Position numbers and translations under genes: made by a program
Shown here: one piece after another, positions 15,263 through 23,892 of the stretch
How positions within the stretch are numbered: position 1 is the stretch's first letter
Layout of the letters: every line of letters begins with the position of its first letter
Notes under the pieces: model-generated
What the model saw: the letters and a program-made list of their open reading frames with translations, nothing else
The model's database searches: none
What the model was told of the DNA's origin: nothing
Assembly: GCA_046329585.1 (NCBI GenBank)
Contig: JAXLUI010000002.1
Span: forward strand, 310,001-374,000
DNA: 64,000 nucleotides
Direction of reading: 5' to 3'
Source: DLKC01 sp002478885
GTDB taxonomy: Bacteria > Bacteroidota > Bacteroidia > Chitinophagales > Chitinophagaceae

Positions 15263-18130
15263 TTAAGCTTCGGCGTAAGCACTTACCGGCTCGCAACTGC
15301 AAATAAGGTTACGGTCGCCATGTGTGTTGTTAACCCTTGCCACAGAAGGCCAGAATTTATTTTGGGTAACATAAAACAGCGGGAAAGCCGCATCTTGCCT
15401 TGAGTAGGCGTGAGCCCATTCGTTGGCGCAGATAACAGCCTGTGTATGCGGTGCATTTTTTAAGGCGTTGTCTTTTGCCGATGCCCGGCCTTCTTCAATC
15501 GCACGAATTTCATCGCGGATACCCAGTAACGCATCGCAGAAACGGTCAAGCTCGGCTTTGTCTTCGCTTTCCGTTGGTTCTATCATAATCGTTCCGGGTA
15601 CGGGGAAACTCATGGTTGGTGCATGAAAGCCATAATCGATCAGGCGCTTGGCAACATCTTCGGCTTCCACCTCAGCAGATTTCTTAAAGGGCCTGAGGTC
15701 AACGATAAATTCATGTGCGCACTCGCCGTTGTGGTTGGTGTAAAGAATATCAAAATCTTTCTCCAGCCTTGCACGCATGTAGTTTGCGTTGAGGATGGCG
15801 TATTCTGTTGCAGCCTTTACCCCTTCTGCTCCCAACATGCGGATATAACCATAGGAAATAAGCAGTATCGATGCAGAGCCATAAGGCGCGGCACTGACGG
15901 CATTGGCATTTCCTTCGTTATTGTTCACATGGCCCGGCAGAAATGGTTGCAGGTGTTTTGCACAGCAGATGGGCCCCATGCCAGGACCGCCGCCACCATG
16001 CGGGATAGCGAATGTTTTGTGCAGGTTAAGGTGGCAAACATCAGCACCGATTAAACCCGGTGCGGTTAGGCCAACCTGCGCATTCATATTGGCGCCATCC
16101 ATATAAACCTGTCCGCCATGTTCGTGTATAATCGCTGTGATGTCTTTTACTGTTTCTTCATATACACCATAAGTACTCGGGTAAGTGATCATGATACCGG
16201 CAAGATTTGTGCTATGCAGTTCGGCCTTAGCCTTCAAATCTTCCACATCTATGTAGCCGTTTTCCAAAGCTTTTACCACCACGACTTTCATACCAGCCAT
16301 CACAGCGCTTGCCGGGTTTGTTCCGTGAGCGGAGATCGGGATCAGCATTACGGTGCGATGATGGTCTCCCCTGCTTTCATGATAGGCTTTGATCGTAAGC
16401 AGCCCTGCATATTCGCCCTGGGCACCACTGTTGGGTTGCAGGCTACAGGCATCGAATGCAGTGATCTCACAGAGGTAAGCACTCAGTTCATCAATCATCT
16501 GCCGGTAGCCCCCTGCCTGATCCGCAGGAACGAAGGGGTGCATTTTGCTCCAATGGCTCCAGCTTAATGGCATCATTTCGGTGGCCGCATTCAGTTTCAT
16601 GGTGCAGGAACCCAGGGAGATCATGGAAGTATTTAAAGAAAGGTCTTTATTCTCCAGTTGTTTGATGTAACGCATCATCTGGCTTTCGCTCCGGTGTGTA
16701 TTGAATACGGGGTGCGTTAAAAAGGCAGAACTGCGTTGCAGGGAAAGCGGGATATGCCTCAACTCCTCATCTTCATCGATATCAAACGCTACCGGATCGA
16801 TATCATTCTCGAAACAATTGATCAGGTCATACAGGTCTTCGAGGCTGGTGGTTTCATCCAGTGAAATACCCACTATATTGTTACCGATATAACGTAAGTT
16901 GATCTGTTGACGCTCTGCTTTTGCTTTTATAGCAGTGATATCGTCGACCCTTATGGCTATACTGTCGAAGAAGCTGTCTGATAACAATTCAAAGCCTCTT
17001 GATTCGATCGCTTCAGCAACTACCTGCGCAAGAAATGCCGTTCGTTGTGCGATCTTTTTCAATCCATCCGGTCCATGAAATACGGCATACATGGCAGCCA
17101 TGTTTGCCAGCAATGCCTGGGCCGTACAAATATTGGAAGTGGCTTTTTCGCGTTTGATGTGCTGTTCTCTTGTCTGCAAAGCCATACGCAATGCGCGGTT
17201 GCCCTGTGCATCGATGCTTACACCGATGATTCGACCGGGCATGTTTCTTTTAAACTCATCACGGGCAGCAAAGAAAGCTGCATGCGGACCACCGAAACCC
17301 AATGGCACACCAAAACGCTGAGCTGATCCAATGGCAACATCGGCACCGAGTTCGCCTGGAGGCGTAAGCAGTGTCAGTGCCAGCAGATCGGTTGCCATTA
17401 CTACGTAACCAGCCTGACCGTGTATGGCGTTTATAAAGTCTTTGTAATCTTCCACCGCACCAATATTATTGGGGTACTGGACCAGGGCACCAAAATAAGT
17501 ATCGTCGATGCCTGCTGATTTGTAGTCACCCACCACGAGCTGTACGCCAATAGGGTTGCCACGTGTAACGAGTACATCCAGCGTTTGAGGAAACACTTCT
17601 TTGTCAACAAAGAATTTAGGCTTTTCGATCTTGTCGGTCTTGTTTACAAAATGAAAGAGCATTGCCATCGCCTCTGCGGCTGCAGTGGCTTCATCGAGCA
17701 ATGAAGCATTTGCAATCGGCAGCGCTGTAAGGTCGCTTACCATTGTCTGGAAGTTCAACAGGCTCTCCAGGCGGCCCTGTGATATTTCGGCCTGGTACGG
17801 CGTGTACTGCGTGTACCAACCCGGACTCTCGAAAATGTTCCGGAGAATGACCGACGGAGTGATGGTATCATAGTACCCCTGGCCGATGTATGTTTTATAA
17901 ACCTTGTTCTTAAGGCTCAGTTCTTTCACCAGCTTAAGGTAATCGTGCTCACTCATGGCCGCCGGAAGGTTCAGCGCGTGTTGCATACGGATAGCGGCGG
18001 GTACAGTCTTATTTACCAGTTCTTCTATACTACCTGCACCAATGGTATTGAGCATTTTCTTTGTGTCTGCTTCACCCGGACCAATATGTCTTTGCTTAAA
18101 CTCCGAAGATTGTAATTCAAAAAGATTCAT
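15263..18130 (-). CDS. gcvP: Glycine dehydrogenase (aminomethyl-transferring), P-protein
   Basis: A 955-residue protein, full length for the single-chain P-protein of the glycine cleavage system. It decarboxylates glycine with PLP and passes the aminomethyl group to lipoyl-GcvH. Diagnostic segments: FKQRHIGP at the N-terminus, RRIGVSIDAQ-like region as GVSIDAQGNRALRMAL, and the PLP-lysine site NLHKTFAIPHGGGGPGMGP in the C-terminal half, followed by GSASILLISYGYIRMLG. The ATG at 18130 gives the usual MNLFELQSSEF start; 12 extra upstream codons have no family support. The other gcv genes are not in the window. Confidence 0.97.
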   Translation of the reverse strand: MNLFELQSSEFKQRHIGPGEADTKKMLNTIGAGSIEELVNKTVPAAIRMQHALNLPAAMSEHDYLKLVKELSLKNKVYKTYIGQGYYDTITPSVILRNIFESPGWYTQYTPYQAEISQGRLESLLNFQTMVSDLTALPIANASLLDEATAAAEAMAMLFHFVNKTDKIEKPKFFVDKEVFPQTLDVLVTRGNPIGVQLVVGDYKSAGIDDTYFGALVQYPNNIGAVEDYKDFINAIHGQAGYVVMATDLLALTLLTPPGELGADVAIGSAQRFGVPLGFGGPHAAFFAARDEFKRNMPGRIIGVSIDAQGNRALRMALQTREQHIKREKATSNICTAQALLANMAAMYAVFHGPDGLKKIAQRTAFLAQVVAEAIESRGFELLSDSFFDSIAIRVDDITAIKAKAERQQINLRYIGNNIVGISLDETTSLEDLYDLINCFENDIDPVAFDIDEDEELRHIPLSLQRSSAFLTHPVFNTHRSESQMMRYIKQLENKDLSLNTSMISLGSCTMKLNAATEMMPLSWSHWSKMHPFVPADQAGGYRQMIDELSAYLCEITAFDACSLQPNSGAQGEYAGLLTIKAYHESRGDHHRTVMLIPISAHGTNPASAVMAGMKVVVVKALENGYIDVEDLKAKAELHSTNLAGIMITYPSTYGVYEETVKDITAIIHEHGGQVYMDGANMNAQVGLTAPGLIGADVCHLNLHKTFAIPHGGGGPGMGPICCAKHLQPFLPGHVNNNEGNANAVSAAPYGSASILLISYGYIRMLGAEGVKAATEYAILNANYMRARLEKDFDILYTNHNGECAHEFIVDLRPFKKSAEVEAEDVAKRLIDYGFHAPTMSFPVPGTIMIEPTESEDKAELDRFCDALLGIRDEIRAIEEGRASAKDNALKNAPHTQAVICANEWAHAYSRQDAAFPLFYVTQNKFWPSVARVNNTHGDRNLICSCEPVSAYAEA

Positions 18131-18242
18131 AAGATTAATTAAGTTGACCACTAAAAAGATGCGCAAAGTTAAGCGGAAGCGCCTGGATAAAAATGTGTTG
18201 ACAGCGGTTGGGGATAGGGTGTGCGTATCGGGGATAAGCCGG

Positions 18243-18290
18243 GGAGTCCGAAAGATCGAAAGACGGAAGTCCGGAAGACAGAAAGCATCC
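18243..18290. repeat. Purine-rich GACCGAAAG repeat tract
   Basis: GTCCGAAAGATCGAAAGACGG, then AAGTCCGGAAGACAGAAAGC: imperfect octamer-like repeats upstream of gcvP and downstream of the response regulator. Confidence 0.5.
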
Positions 18291-18353
18291 TGTCGCTTCG
18301 GGAATGGCTTTAAGCCTTTGCTGACTTTGCTGAGTTCGGATTAATCGTTCCCA

Positions 18354-18983
18354 TTACAACATACGGTAGTCGGCTGCTTTGCGGATGAGCATGGCGGTGT
18401 TGTTCACTTCAAATTTTGACAAAAGATTTTTACGATGCGTGTCGACAGTATAGGGACTAACGAAGATCTTTTCGGCGATTTCGTTGTTGGTCATTCCCCC
18501 AGCAATAAGCTTTAGTATTTCTTTTTCCCTGCGGGTGAGCGTGGGCGGCTCATCGTCGGTTGGGGTTTGCACAGCATTGTTGTTGATATCAACACTAAAA
18601 AACATTCTGCCCGTAACAACTGCGTGAATGGCTTCTTCTATTTCCTCTTTGCCGGCGCTTTTTAACAGGTAGCCGGATGCCCCGCCGGCAATCATTTGCG
18701 ATACATAGCTTCTTTGTTTAAAGGTACTGAGTGCCAGCACATGAACTGCCGGGAATTCCTTTTTGACTTTCGCACACAATTCTATCCCGCTTATGTCGGG
18801 CATATTGATGTCGAGAAATGCCACATCGACTTTGTTGGTCCGCAAGGCAGCAATGGCTTCAATCGCATTGCCGGCAGTAGTCACCAACGCGACAGAAGGA
18901 ATTCTTGCAAGAATTGCTTTCATACCTTCAATCACCATGCTGTGATCGTCGACCACCAAAATATTTATTGCTGCTGCATTCAT
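18354..18983 (-). CDS. NarL/LuxR-type response regulator
   Basis: A 209-residue regulator: receiver domain (about 6-125) with the acidic pair VVDDH, phospho-acceptor D58 in AFLDINMPD, the switch serine in ALSTF and the lysine in YLLKSAGKEE; then a LuxR helix-turn-helix (about 145-205, LTRREKEILKLIAGGMTNNEIAEKIFVSPYTVDTH split by helices). The ATG at 18983 lies one base after the kinase stop, so the pair is translationally coupled; a TTG at 19001 is less likely. It should be phosphorylated by the kinase upstream. Targets are unknown. Confidence 0.93.
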   Translation of the reverse strand: MNAAAINILVVDDHSMVIEGMKAILARIPSVALVTTAGNAIEAIAALRTNKVDVAFLDINMPDISGIELCAKVKKEFPAVHVLALSTFKQRSYVSQMIAGGASGYLLKSAGKEEIEEAIHAVVTGRMFFSVDINNNAVQTPTDDEPPTLTRREKEILKLIAGGMTNNEIAEKIFVSPYTVDTHRKNLLSKFEVNNTAMLIRKAADYRML

Positions 18984-18984
18984 T

Positions 18985-20988
18985 TTAAACAGGTATTTCA
19001 ATTGTAACAGAAGTGCCGTTTCCCGGCGTTGATTGAATTTCGCAGCTTCCCTTCAAATAGTCGACCCTTGATTGTACATTTTGTAGCCCGGCGCCTTTGA
19101 GGGCAGACAGCTGCGTTGTATCAAAGCCTTTACCATCGTCTTCTACCGTAAGGGTAATGCCGCGCTCATGTTTGATCAATTGTATAAAAATATTGCCGGC
19201 AGCAGCATGCCTGATGGCATTATTGCTAAGCTCCTGTATGATGCGGTAAAGAATTACTTCCGTTGACTTATCCAAGGGCTCCTGAAAGCCTAATTGGGTG
19301 TATTTCATTCTGACCACTCCGCTGTCGTTAATGCCGTCGCAATAATCCTGTATTGCCTCACCCAATCCAAATTTCAGCAAAGCTTCGGGCATCATATTGT
19401 GCGCGACCCTGCGCATTTCAGCAATGGCATTGTCAAGCTGTGCGATCGACTTTGTAAACAGCTGCGCATCTGTTTCATGGATGATCATGTTTCCTTTCAT
19501 AGACGATAAGTTTAATTTGATACCACTAAGTATACCTCCCAATCCATCGTGCAGGTCTTTGGCCATCCGGCTTCGTTCGGCTTCCTGTCCCTGCAGGATG
19601 GCGTTTACAGCAATCAGCTGTTTTTCCTTTTCCAGTTCATTGATACGGATGTCCTTTATTTCGGTTGCCTGTTTTGCCAGTTCCTGTTTACGTTTGGCAT
19701 TGCGGTAAAAAAGAAACCCTATAATGCCGGTTGCCAATAAGCCGATACCCAGCATTGCATTAAAAGTATTTTTCTGCTTAATGCTCAACGCCTGCAATTC
19801 CTTTTCTTTGTTTAACCGGGCTATCTGCGATTGCTTTTTTTCAGACTGGTACCTGGCTTCCTGTAATAAATTGTCTTTTTGAAGGTCTTCGTTATCTATT
19901 GAATCACTGTATAACCGCGCTGCTTCGTAATAAAACATAGCGTCTTTATAATTTCCATTGGCTACTTCAAGGTTGCTTTTTTGCAAATTCCATTCCCGCA
20001 ATAAAATCCATGATCCGTCATCCTCCACGTATTTTTTAGCATTGTGTATAACCTGCATTGCAGTGTTCACACGCTTTTGAGCAAGCGCAATAATACTTTT
20101 TAATATCAGCCCTCCGGCGATATCCTGGTTAGATCCGAAACTGGAATATAACTGCAGGGAGCTGTCGCAGTAGTCCATTGCAGGGGCGTATTCTTTCCTG
20201 TTTAAAAGCCCACTTGACACATTTTGAAAGGCGGCGGCGATTTGCAACTTAAAGGGAGATTCTCTCAAATAAGCCAATGCGTTTAGCGACGCTTCATAAC
20301 TTTTGACGGTATCTTTTCCATGCATATAAGCCTGGGCGAGATTTGTATAACACACACCGATTGTATTTCCGTCTTTCAAAATCATCGCTGTTCCCAATGC
20401 CTTGTTGCAGTAAAGCATTTCGTTTTCGAATAAGTGCTGACGGCTAAAGATGACTGCTACGTTGCTGTAGGATAAGGATAGTGCCAACAAATCATTTGTT
20501 CTTTCAATGTATTTTATTGCATCCAGGTCATATTTAAGCGCTTCTTCATATTTGTCCTGGTACAAATAAGTGTTGGCAATATTTGCGAGGGCTTTACCGG
20601 AGTATTGATCACTTTTTATTGCAACAGCCAGTTGGTATGCCTGCTGATAATAACTTCTTGCGGTATCATAGTTGCCATGTGTAATATTTAAAATTCCTTT
20701 ATTGATTAATGACCTGCATTGGTAAAGCTTGTTACCAGTTTTTTTGCTTATTGCGATTGCTTCGTCATACACTTTATTGCAAAGGATGGTATCCGTTTCT
20801 TCCAGGGTATAACCAAGATCAAACAATCTTTTTATTTTAACCGTGTCGTCTTTCATTTTGCGAATCTCATAAAAGCTACTGTCGCTGCTGGTGTCCGACT
20901 GTGCTATATTATTTTCACTGCACAGCAAGCAGCATGCAAACAGCAATAATAAAATGCGCGAAACGGAATGATGTATCATTACCAACAT
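18985..20988 (-). CDS. TPR-containing NarX-type sensor histidine kinase
   Basis: A 667-residue kinase. Signal/TM segment at residues 9-25, then a periplasmic-side array of tetratricopeptide repeats (about 65-350), a transmembrane helix at about 408-428 (NAMLGIGLLATGIIGFLFYR), a coiled coil, a HisKA_3 dimerisation helix with phospho-acceptor H480 in RMAKDLHDGLGG, and a C-terminal ATPase domain (NNAIRH, VEDDGKGFD, GAGLQNVQSRV). TPR-sensor kinases of this form are common in Bacteroidota; the signal is unknown. It is co-transcribed with the NarL-type regulator. Confidence 0.92.
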   Translation of the reverse strand: MLVMIHHSVSRILLLLFACCLLCSENNIAQSDTSSDSSFYEIRKMKDDTVKIKRLFDLGYTLEETDTILCNKVYDEAIAISKKTGNKLYQCRSLINKGILNITHGNYDTARSYYQQAYQLAVAIKSDQYSGKALANIANTYLYQDKYEEALKYDLDAIKYIERTNDLLALSLSYSNVAVIFSRQHLFENEMLYCNKALGTAMILKDGNTIGVCYTNLAQAYMHGKDTVKSYEASLNALAYLRESPFKLQIAAAFQNVSSGLLNRKEYAPAMDYCDSSLQLYSSFGSNQDIAGGLILKSIIALAQKRVNTAMQVIHNAKKYVEDDGSWILLREWNLQKSNLEVANGNYKDAMFYYEAARLYSDSIDNEDLQKDNLLQEARYQSEKKQSQIARLNKEKELQALSIKQKNTFNAMLGIGLLATGIIGFLFYRNAKRKQELAKQATEIKDIRINELEKEKQLIAVNAILQGQEAERSRMAKDLHDGLGGILSGIKLNLSSMKGNMIIHETDAQLFTKSIAQLDNAIAEMRRVAHNMMPEALLKFGLGEAIQDYCDGINDSGVVRMKYTQLGFQEPLDKSTEVILYRIIQELSNNAIRHAAAGNIFIQLIKHERGITLTVEDDGKGFDTTQLSALKGAGLQNVQSRVDYLKGSCEIQSTPGNGTSVTIEIPV

Positions 20989-21081
20989 TTTTATAAAAGT
21001 AATGAACCATGTACATTAAAAGTTACGCCAGGAATTAAATCCCCTTTTCCGGGTATTTCCAAAAACCACTCTTTTCCCCGA

Positions 21082-21112
21082 TTGACTTTTGTTGCTGGCA
21101 GAAGTACGTTTG
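21082..21112 (+). promoter_or_regulatory. Bacteroidota-type promoter within a duplicated upstream element
   Basis: TTG at 21082 and TACGTTTG at 21105-21112 with 20 nt between fit the TTG/TAnnTTTG primary promoter. The ~45 bp before it (GGGTATTTCCAAAAACC, TTTTCCCCGATTGAC) is nearly the same as at 23535-23571. It drives the 88-residue gene at 21202. Confidence 0.65.
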
Positions 21113-21201
21113 CTGTGTAATTACTTCATCATTTTTACGAAAACGGCGAAGCTGAAAACCGGTAAACAGAGTAAGCATCTTAATCATTAAAACGCTTTTT
21201 T

Positions 21202-21468
21202 ATGAGAATCACATCAAGGTATGAAAACGGAACGGTGTTCTGGCGCACTTTTAACAAAGACGACGCCATGTATTTTGTCGGCCTAATGGAAGGCAATCTT
21301 TCCTATGGCGAATCGCTTCAATACGATCACCCGGCCGGGTATTTTAAAATGGAAATGAAAAGTAACGGCATTTTTGGAGGACCGATCATCGCGGCCGGGC
21401 GTGTTTATTCCAATAGCGACGAATTTATTCTTAGCAGGGAAGGCCACTTGGAACGCGTCACCAACTAA
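21202..21468 (+). CDS. Small uncharacterised protein (88 aa)
   Basis: I do not recognise a family. The product is soluble, with no signal peptide or membrane helix, rich in aromatic residues and glycine, and looks like a small mostly beta protein (VFWRTFNKDDAMYFVGLMEG, GIFGGPIIAAGRVYSNSDEF). It is likely real: a good promoter about 90 bp upstream, an independent terminator immediately downstream (21478-21508), and codon use like the neighbours. Confidence 0.65.
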   Translation: MRITSRYENGTVFWRTFNKDDAMYFVGLMEGNLSYGESLQYDHPAGYFKMEMKSNGIFGGPIIAAGRVYSNSDEFILSREGHLERVTN

Positions 21469-21477
21469 ACGCAGATA

Positions 21478-21508
21478 AAGGTTGCTATAAAAGGCAACCT
21501 TCATTTTT
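21478..21508 (+). terminator. Rho-independent terminator
   Basis: AAGGTTGC / GCAACCTT, 8-bp stem with 8-nt loop, followed by CATTTTTT; ends the 88-residue gene. Confidence 0.8.
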
Positions 21509-21509
21509 T

Positions 21510-21863
21510 ATCGGAATTTGTGGGCAGGCATTAACCGAAAAGCCTAAAAGACCGGAAGCCGGAAAAAGTTCAAGTATTTGGAGCAGGTTATATCACCGAT
21601 GATATATCGAGATTACCTGTTTGACCTGTTCTGATATATTGACTGAGCATTAAGAACAATCTTCGTTAACGGGGCAACAGCAGAAATAAGTTGTTACTAA
21701 GCAATGTTTTGGTTAATTTGTTTTCCAATAGAAAGCCTGCGTTACAGGCCCGTACACCTGGAACCAATGAATAAAGAGATCGTGCCTGAAAGATGCCAGA
21801 CCTTGTCGTCATCCAAGCCATTAACCAAGCTGTCATTGCATCATCAATTTCAATTTTACATAC
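21510..21863. other. 350-bp gap before the AraC-type gene
   Basis: It contains a purine-rich tract (21540-21568, AAAGACCGGAAGCCGGAAAAAG) and an inverted repeat around 21593-21620 (ATATCACCGATGATATATCGAG). No credible gene; presumably the AraC gene's promoter region. Confidence 0.4.
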
Positions 21864-22727
21864 ATGCAGGAAAAAGCTTATGCTGATATAGTCCCCCTGT
21901 TAAACCATCTCTGCATTGTTTTACAACCTGTAGCTGCTGCCCGGAATATCAAACTACATTTTGCAGGTGGTGAGCAAGCGATCAGGATAGCTTGTGCCGC
22001 GGAAAAGATTCTTACCGGGTTTAACAAATTACTGAGCACCATCATCGATTATATACCCGATGATAATTCGATTTATATAAGCACTGACATGATTGAAGAA
22101 GGTAAAAACGGGTATGTGTCGGTAAAGATCAGGAACACGGGCATCAACCTAAAACAGGTACCGGCCATTACAAATAATTGCGGGTTGCCGGCCCACTTGC
22201 GCTCCTATTCAGCAAAAGAAACTGTTTACGAAGTCTGCTTTTCTTTATCCCCTGATATTGCGATTGATACAGTAAAACAAGCAGCGCAGGGCGGGCCTTT
22301 TAATTATGTAAACTTTGTCGGGGGCATAAAATCTCACTTCGCTAAACTCCAAAATCCAGTTGACAAGCTTGCAGGGGCTAAACCAAAAGAAGCTGCCTTC
22401 TTTACAAATATTAACCTGTGCATTTTAGCAAACCTGGAAGATGAAAGATTTGATACCAATGCATTAAGCGATGCAATGGCCATGAGCCGTGCACAGTTGT
22501 TCAGGCGACTTAAATCACTAACCGGTAATTCGCCGGGTTATTATATCAGAACAATCAGACTTGAGAAGGCAAAAGAATTACTGGCAACATCAGATGTAAC
22601 AATAAGCGAAGCAGCCTATAAAACAGGTTTTAACTCCCCCAGCAACTTTACAAAAGTGTTTAGTGAAAAATATGGCATTACGCCATCCCAGTTTCGCAGA
22701 CCGAAGAACGATGCAACAAATGAATAA
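21864..22727 (+). CDS. AraC-family regulator with a degenerate histidine-kinase-like ATPase domain
   Basis: A 287-residue protein. The C-terminal ~100 residues form an AraC double helix-turn-helix (DTNALSDAMAMSRAQLFRRL, then SDVTISEAAYKTGFNSPSNF and FSEKYGITPSQFRR). The first ~150 residues resemble the ATP-binding half of a sensor kinase (LQPVAAARNIKLHF, FNKLLSTIIDYIPDDNSIYI, GYVSVKIRNTG) but lack a histidine box, a receiver domain and clear N/G boxes. It looks like the tail of a hybrid two-component regulator kept as a free protein. The next gene, 65 bp downstream on the same strand, is its likely target or partner. Confidence 0.75.
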   Translation: MQEKAYADIVPLLNHLCIVLQPVAAARNIKLHFAGGEQAIRIACAAEKILTGFNKLLSTIIDYIPDDNSIYISTDMIEEGKNGYVSVKIRNTGINLKQVPAITNNCGLPAHLRSYSAKETVYEVCFSLSPDIAIDTVKQAAQGGPFNYVNFVGGIKSHFAKLQNPVDKLAGAKPKEAAFFTNINLCILANLEDERFDTNALSDAMAMSRAQLFRRLKSLTGNSPGYYIRTIRLEKAKELLATSDVTISEAAYKTGFNSPSNFTKVFSEKYGITPSQFRRPKNDATNE

Positions 22728-22792
22728 ACAATTGCAACAAATGCGATAACACACAGGCTGCAGTTGAATATACCTTTATCAAAACTTATTTT

Positions 22793-23185
22793 ATGGAACA
22801 GCAAAGAAAAAACAAAGAGTTTATCATTAACTACCTGAACGCAATTGGCGGAGCTGCCAAAACCAGGGAACTCCTGGAAAAGTATATAACCGATGAAGCA
22901 TTGATCGGCCATATAGAAACTTTTGAACCTGCCTTTCCCAACTATGATGTAGTTGCAGATGAAATGACTGCAGAAGGCAATCGCGTTATCGTAAAAGCAC
23001 GCATGAAAGGCACCCATCTTGGTGACCTGGGCGGCATTCCTGCCACTTATAAAACAGTCGATCTTCCTTTCATTATCTGCTATGAAATTGAAAACAATAT
23101 GATCGTCAGCCATTGGATGCTTGCTGACAAAATGAGCCTGATGGAACAATTGGGCGTGATACCCGCAACTGCCAGCAATCCGTAA
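22793..23185 (+). CDS. SnoaL-like (ester cyclase/NTF2-fold) protein
   Basis: A 130-residue cytoplasmic protein with the pattern of the SnoaL-like polyketide-cyclase group of NTF2 folds: KEFIINYLNAIGG helix, a central FPNYDVVADEMTAEGNRVIV strand pair, GTHLGDLGGIPATYKTVDLP and the closing strand MIVSHWMLADKMSLMEQLG. Members in Bacteroidota are mostly of unknown substrate and often follow AraC-type regulators, as here. It is probably transcribed with, or controlled by, the upstream AraC-type gene (inference). Confidence 0.8.
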   Translation: MEQQRKNKEFIINYLNAIGGAAKTRELLEKYITDEALIGHIETFEPAFPNYDVVADEMTAEGNRVIVKARMKGTHLGDLGGIPATYKTVDLPFIICYEIENNMIVSHWMLADKMSLMEQLGVIPATASNP

Positions 23186-23566
23186 GCAGCCTCAACAAGT
23201 TGTTGTGTAACTGAATAAATACAATAACATAGTTCGTACCATGCAAGCATGGCTGAATAGCAGCCTTATTTTCTTATACCACATCCACGAATACAGGTCG
23301 CAGGCGGCAAGCTTTAAGATTTGCCTGCGGCATCGCCGATGCAAAAATTGGCAGTGCATTGCTGTGCTGATATTTTACCAGCAACTTAAGGCGAAGTGGA
23401 TAAAAGCGCATAAACATACAGAGCGACAACGCTAGTGCCCTCCTCCTTTGTTTTTTTCTATTCAATTGTTTGTGTGAAGGCATGAAGAGGATTTGTATTG
23501 TGTATTAATAAGCAACTTTAAAACTCACTGTTTCCCGGTATTTCCAAAAACCCCGTTTTTCCCCGA

Positions 23567-23597
23567 TTGACTTTTGCTGTTTGCCACAGTAGGTTTG
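23567..23597 (+). promoter_or_regulatory. Bacteroidota-type promoter within a duplicated upstream element
   Basis: TTG at 23567 and TAGGTTTG at 23590-23597, 20 nt apart, preceded by CCCGGTATTTCCAAAAACC and TTTTTCCCCGATTGAC as at 21055-21086. The next plus-strand gene starts at 23893, leaving a ~290-nt leader that contains the inverted repeat pair. Confidence 0.6.
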
Positions 23598-23631
23598 TAT
23601 TGTCAATTTTCAAAGCACCATATAATCTATT

Positions 23632-23815
23632 ATGGACCGGGCAGCAGAATATACAGGAAGCATTTGTTGCGTCGCACACTTGTACTGAAGAACACTCTTC
23701 AGCCATTTGATTGCAACAGCAAACAACCTGTTGTATTCTACAGCTGCGTATAGCTGAGAACGATCAAGTGTGCGACGCAACAGCAGATCAACAGCAATAC
23801 TTAAGCCCGGCCCAA
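23632..23815. repeat. Inverted pair of the TTGCGTCGCA repeat (copies 6 and 7)
   Basis: TGTTGCGTCGCACACTTG (23665-23682) and its exact 18-bp reverse complement (23765-23782), with outer arms GGACCGGGC (23634) and GCCCGGCCC (23805). It lies inside the presumed leader of the following large gene. Confidence 0.85.
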
Positions 23816-23892
23816 AAAAACCGATGACTTAAAACACAATCATAAACCAAGGCTGCAAAAACACCAACTGCGCACGCCACAAAAATCAAATT

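Larger units (their letters stand above)
23186..23892. other. 700-bp gap: promoter element and large inverted-repeat pair
   Basis: No convincing gene; a 64-codon frame at 23241 has no protein-like character. The gap holds a second copy of the promoter element (23535-23597) and a long inverted pair of the dispersed repeat (23632-23815), then the leader of the large surface-protein gene. Confidence 0.55.

Noticed and set aside
23241..23435. 64-codon frame in the gap before the giant surface protein
   Set aside because: No signal, domain or start context; it overlaps no promoter and looks like random composition.
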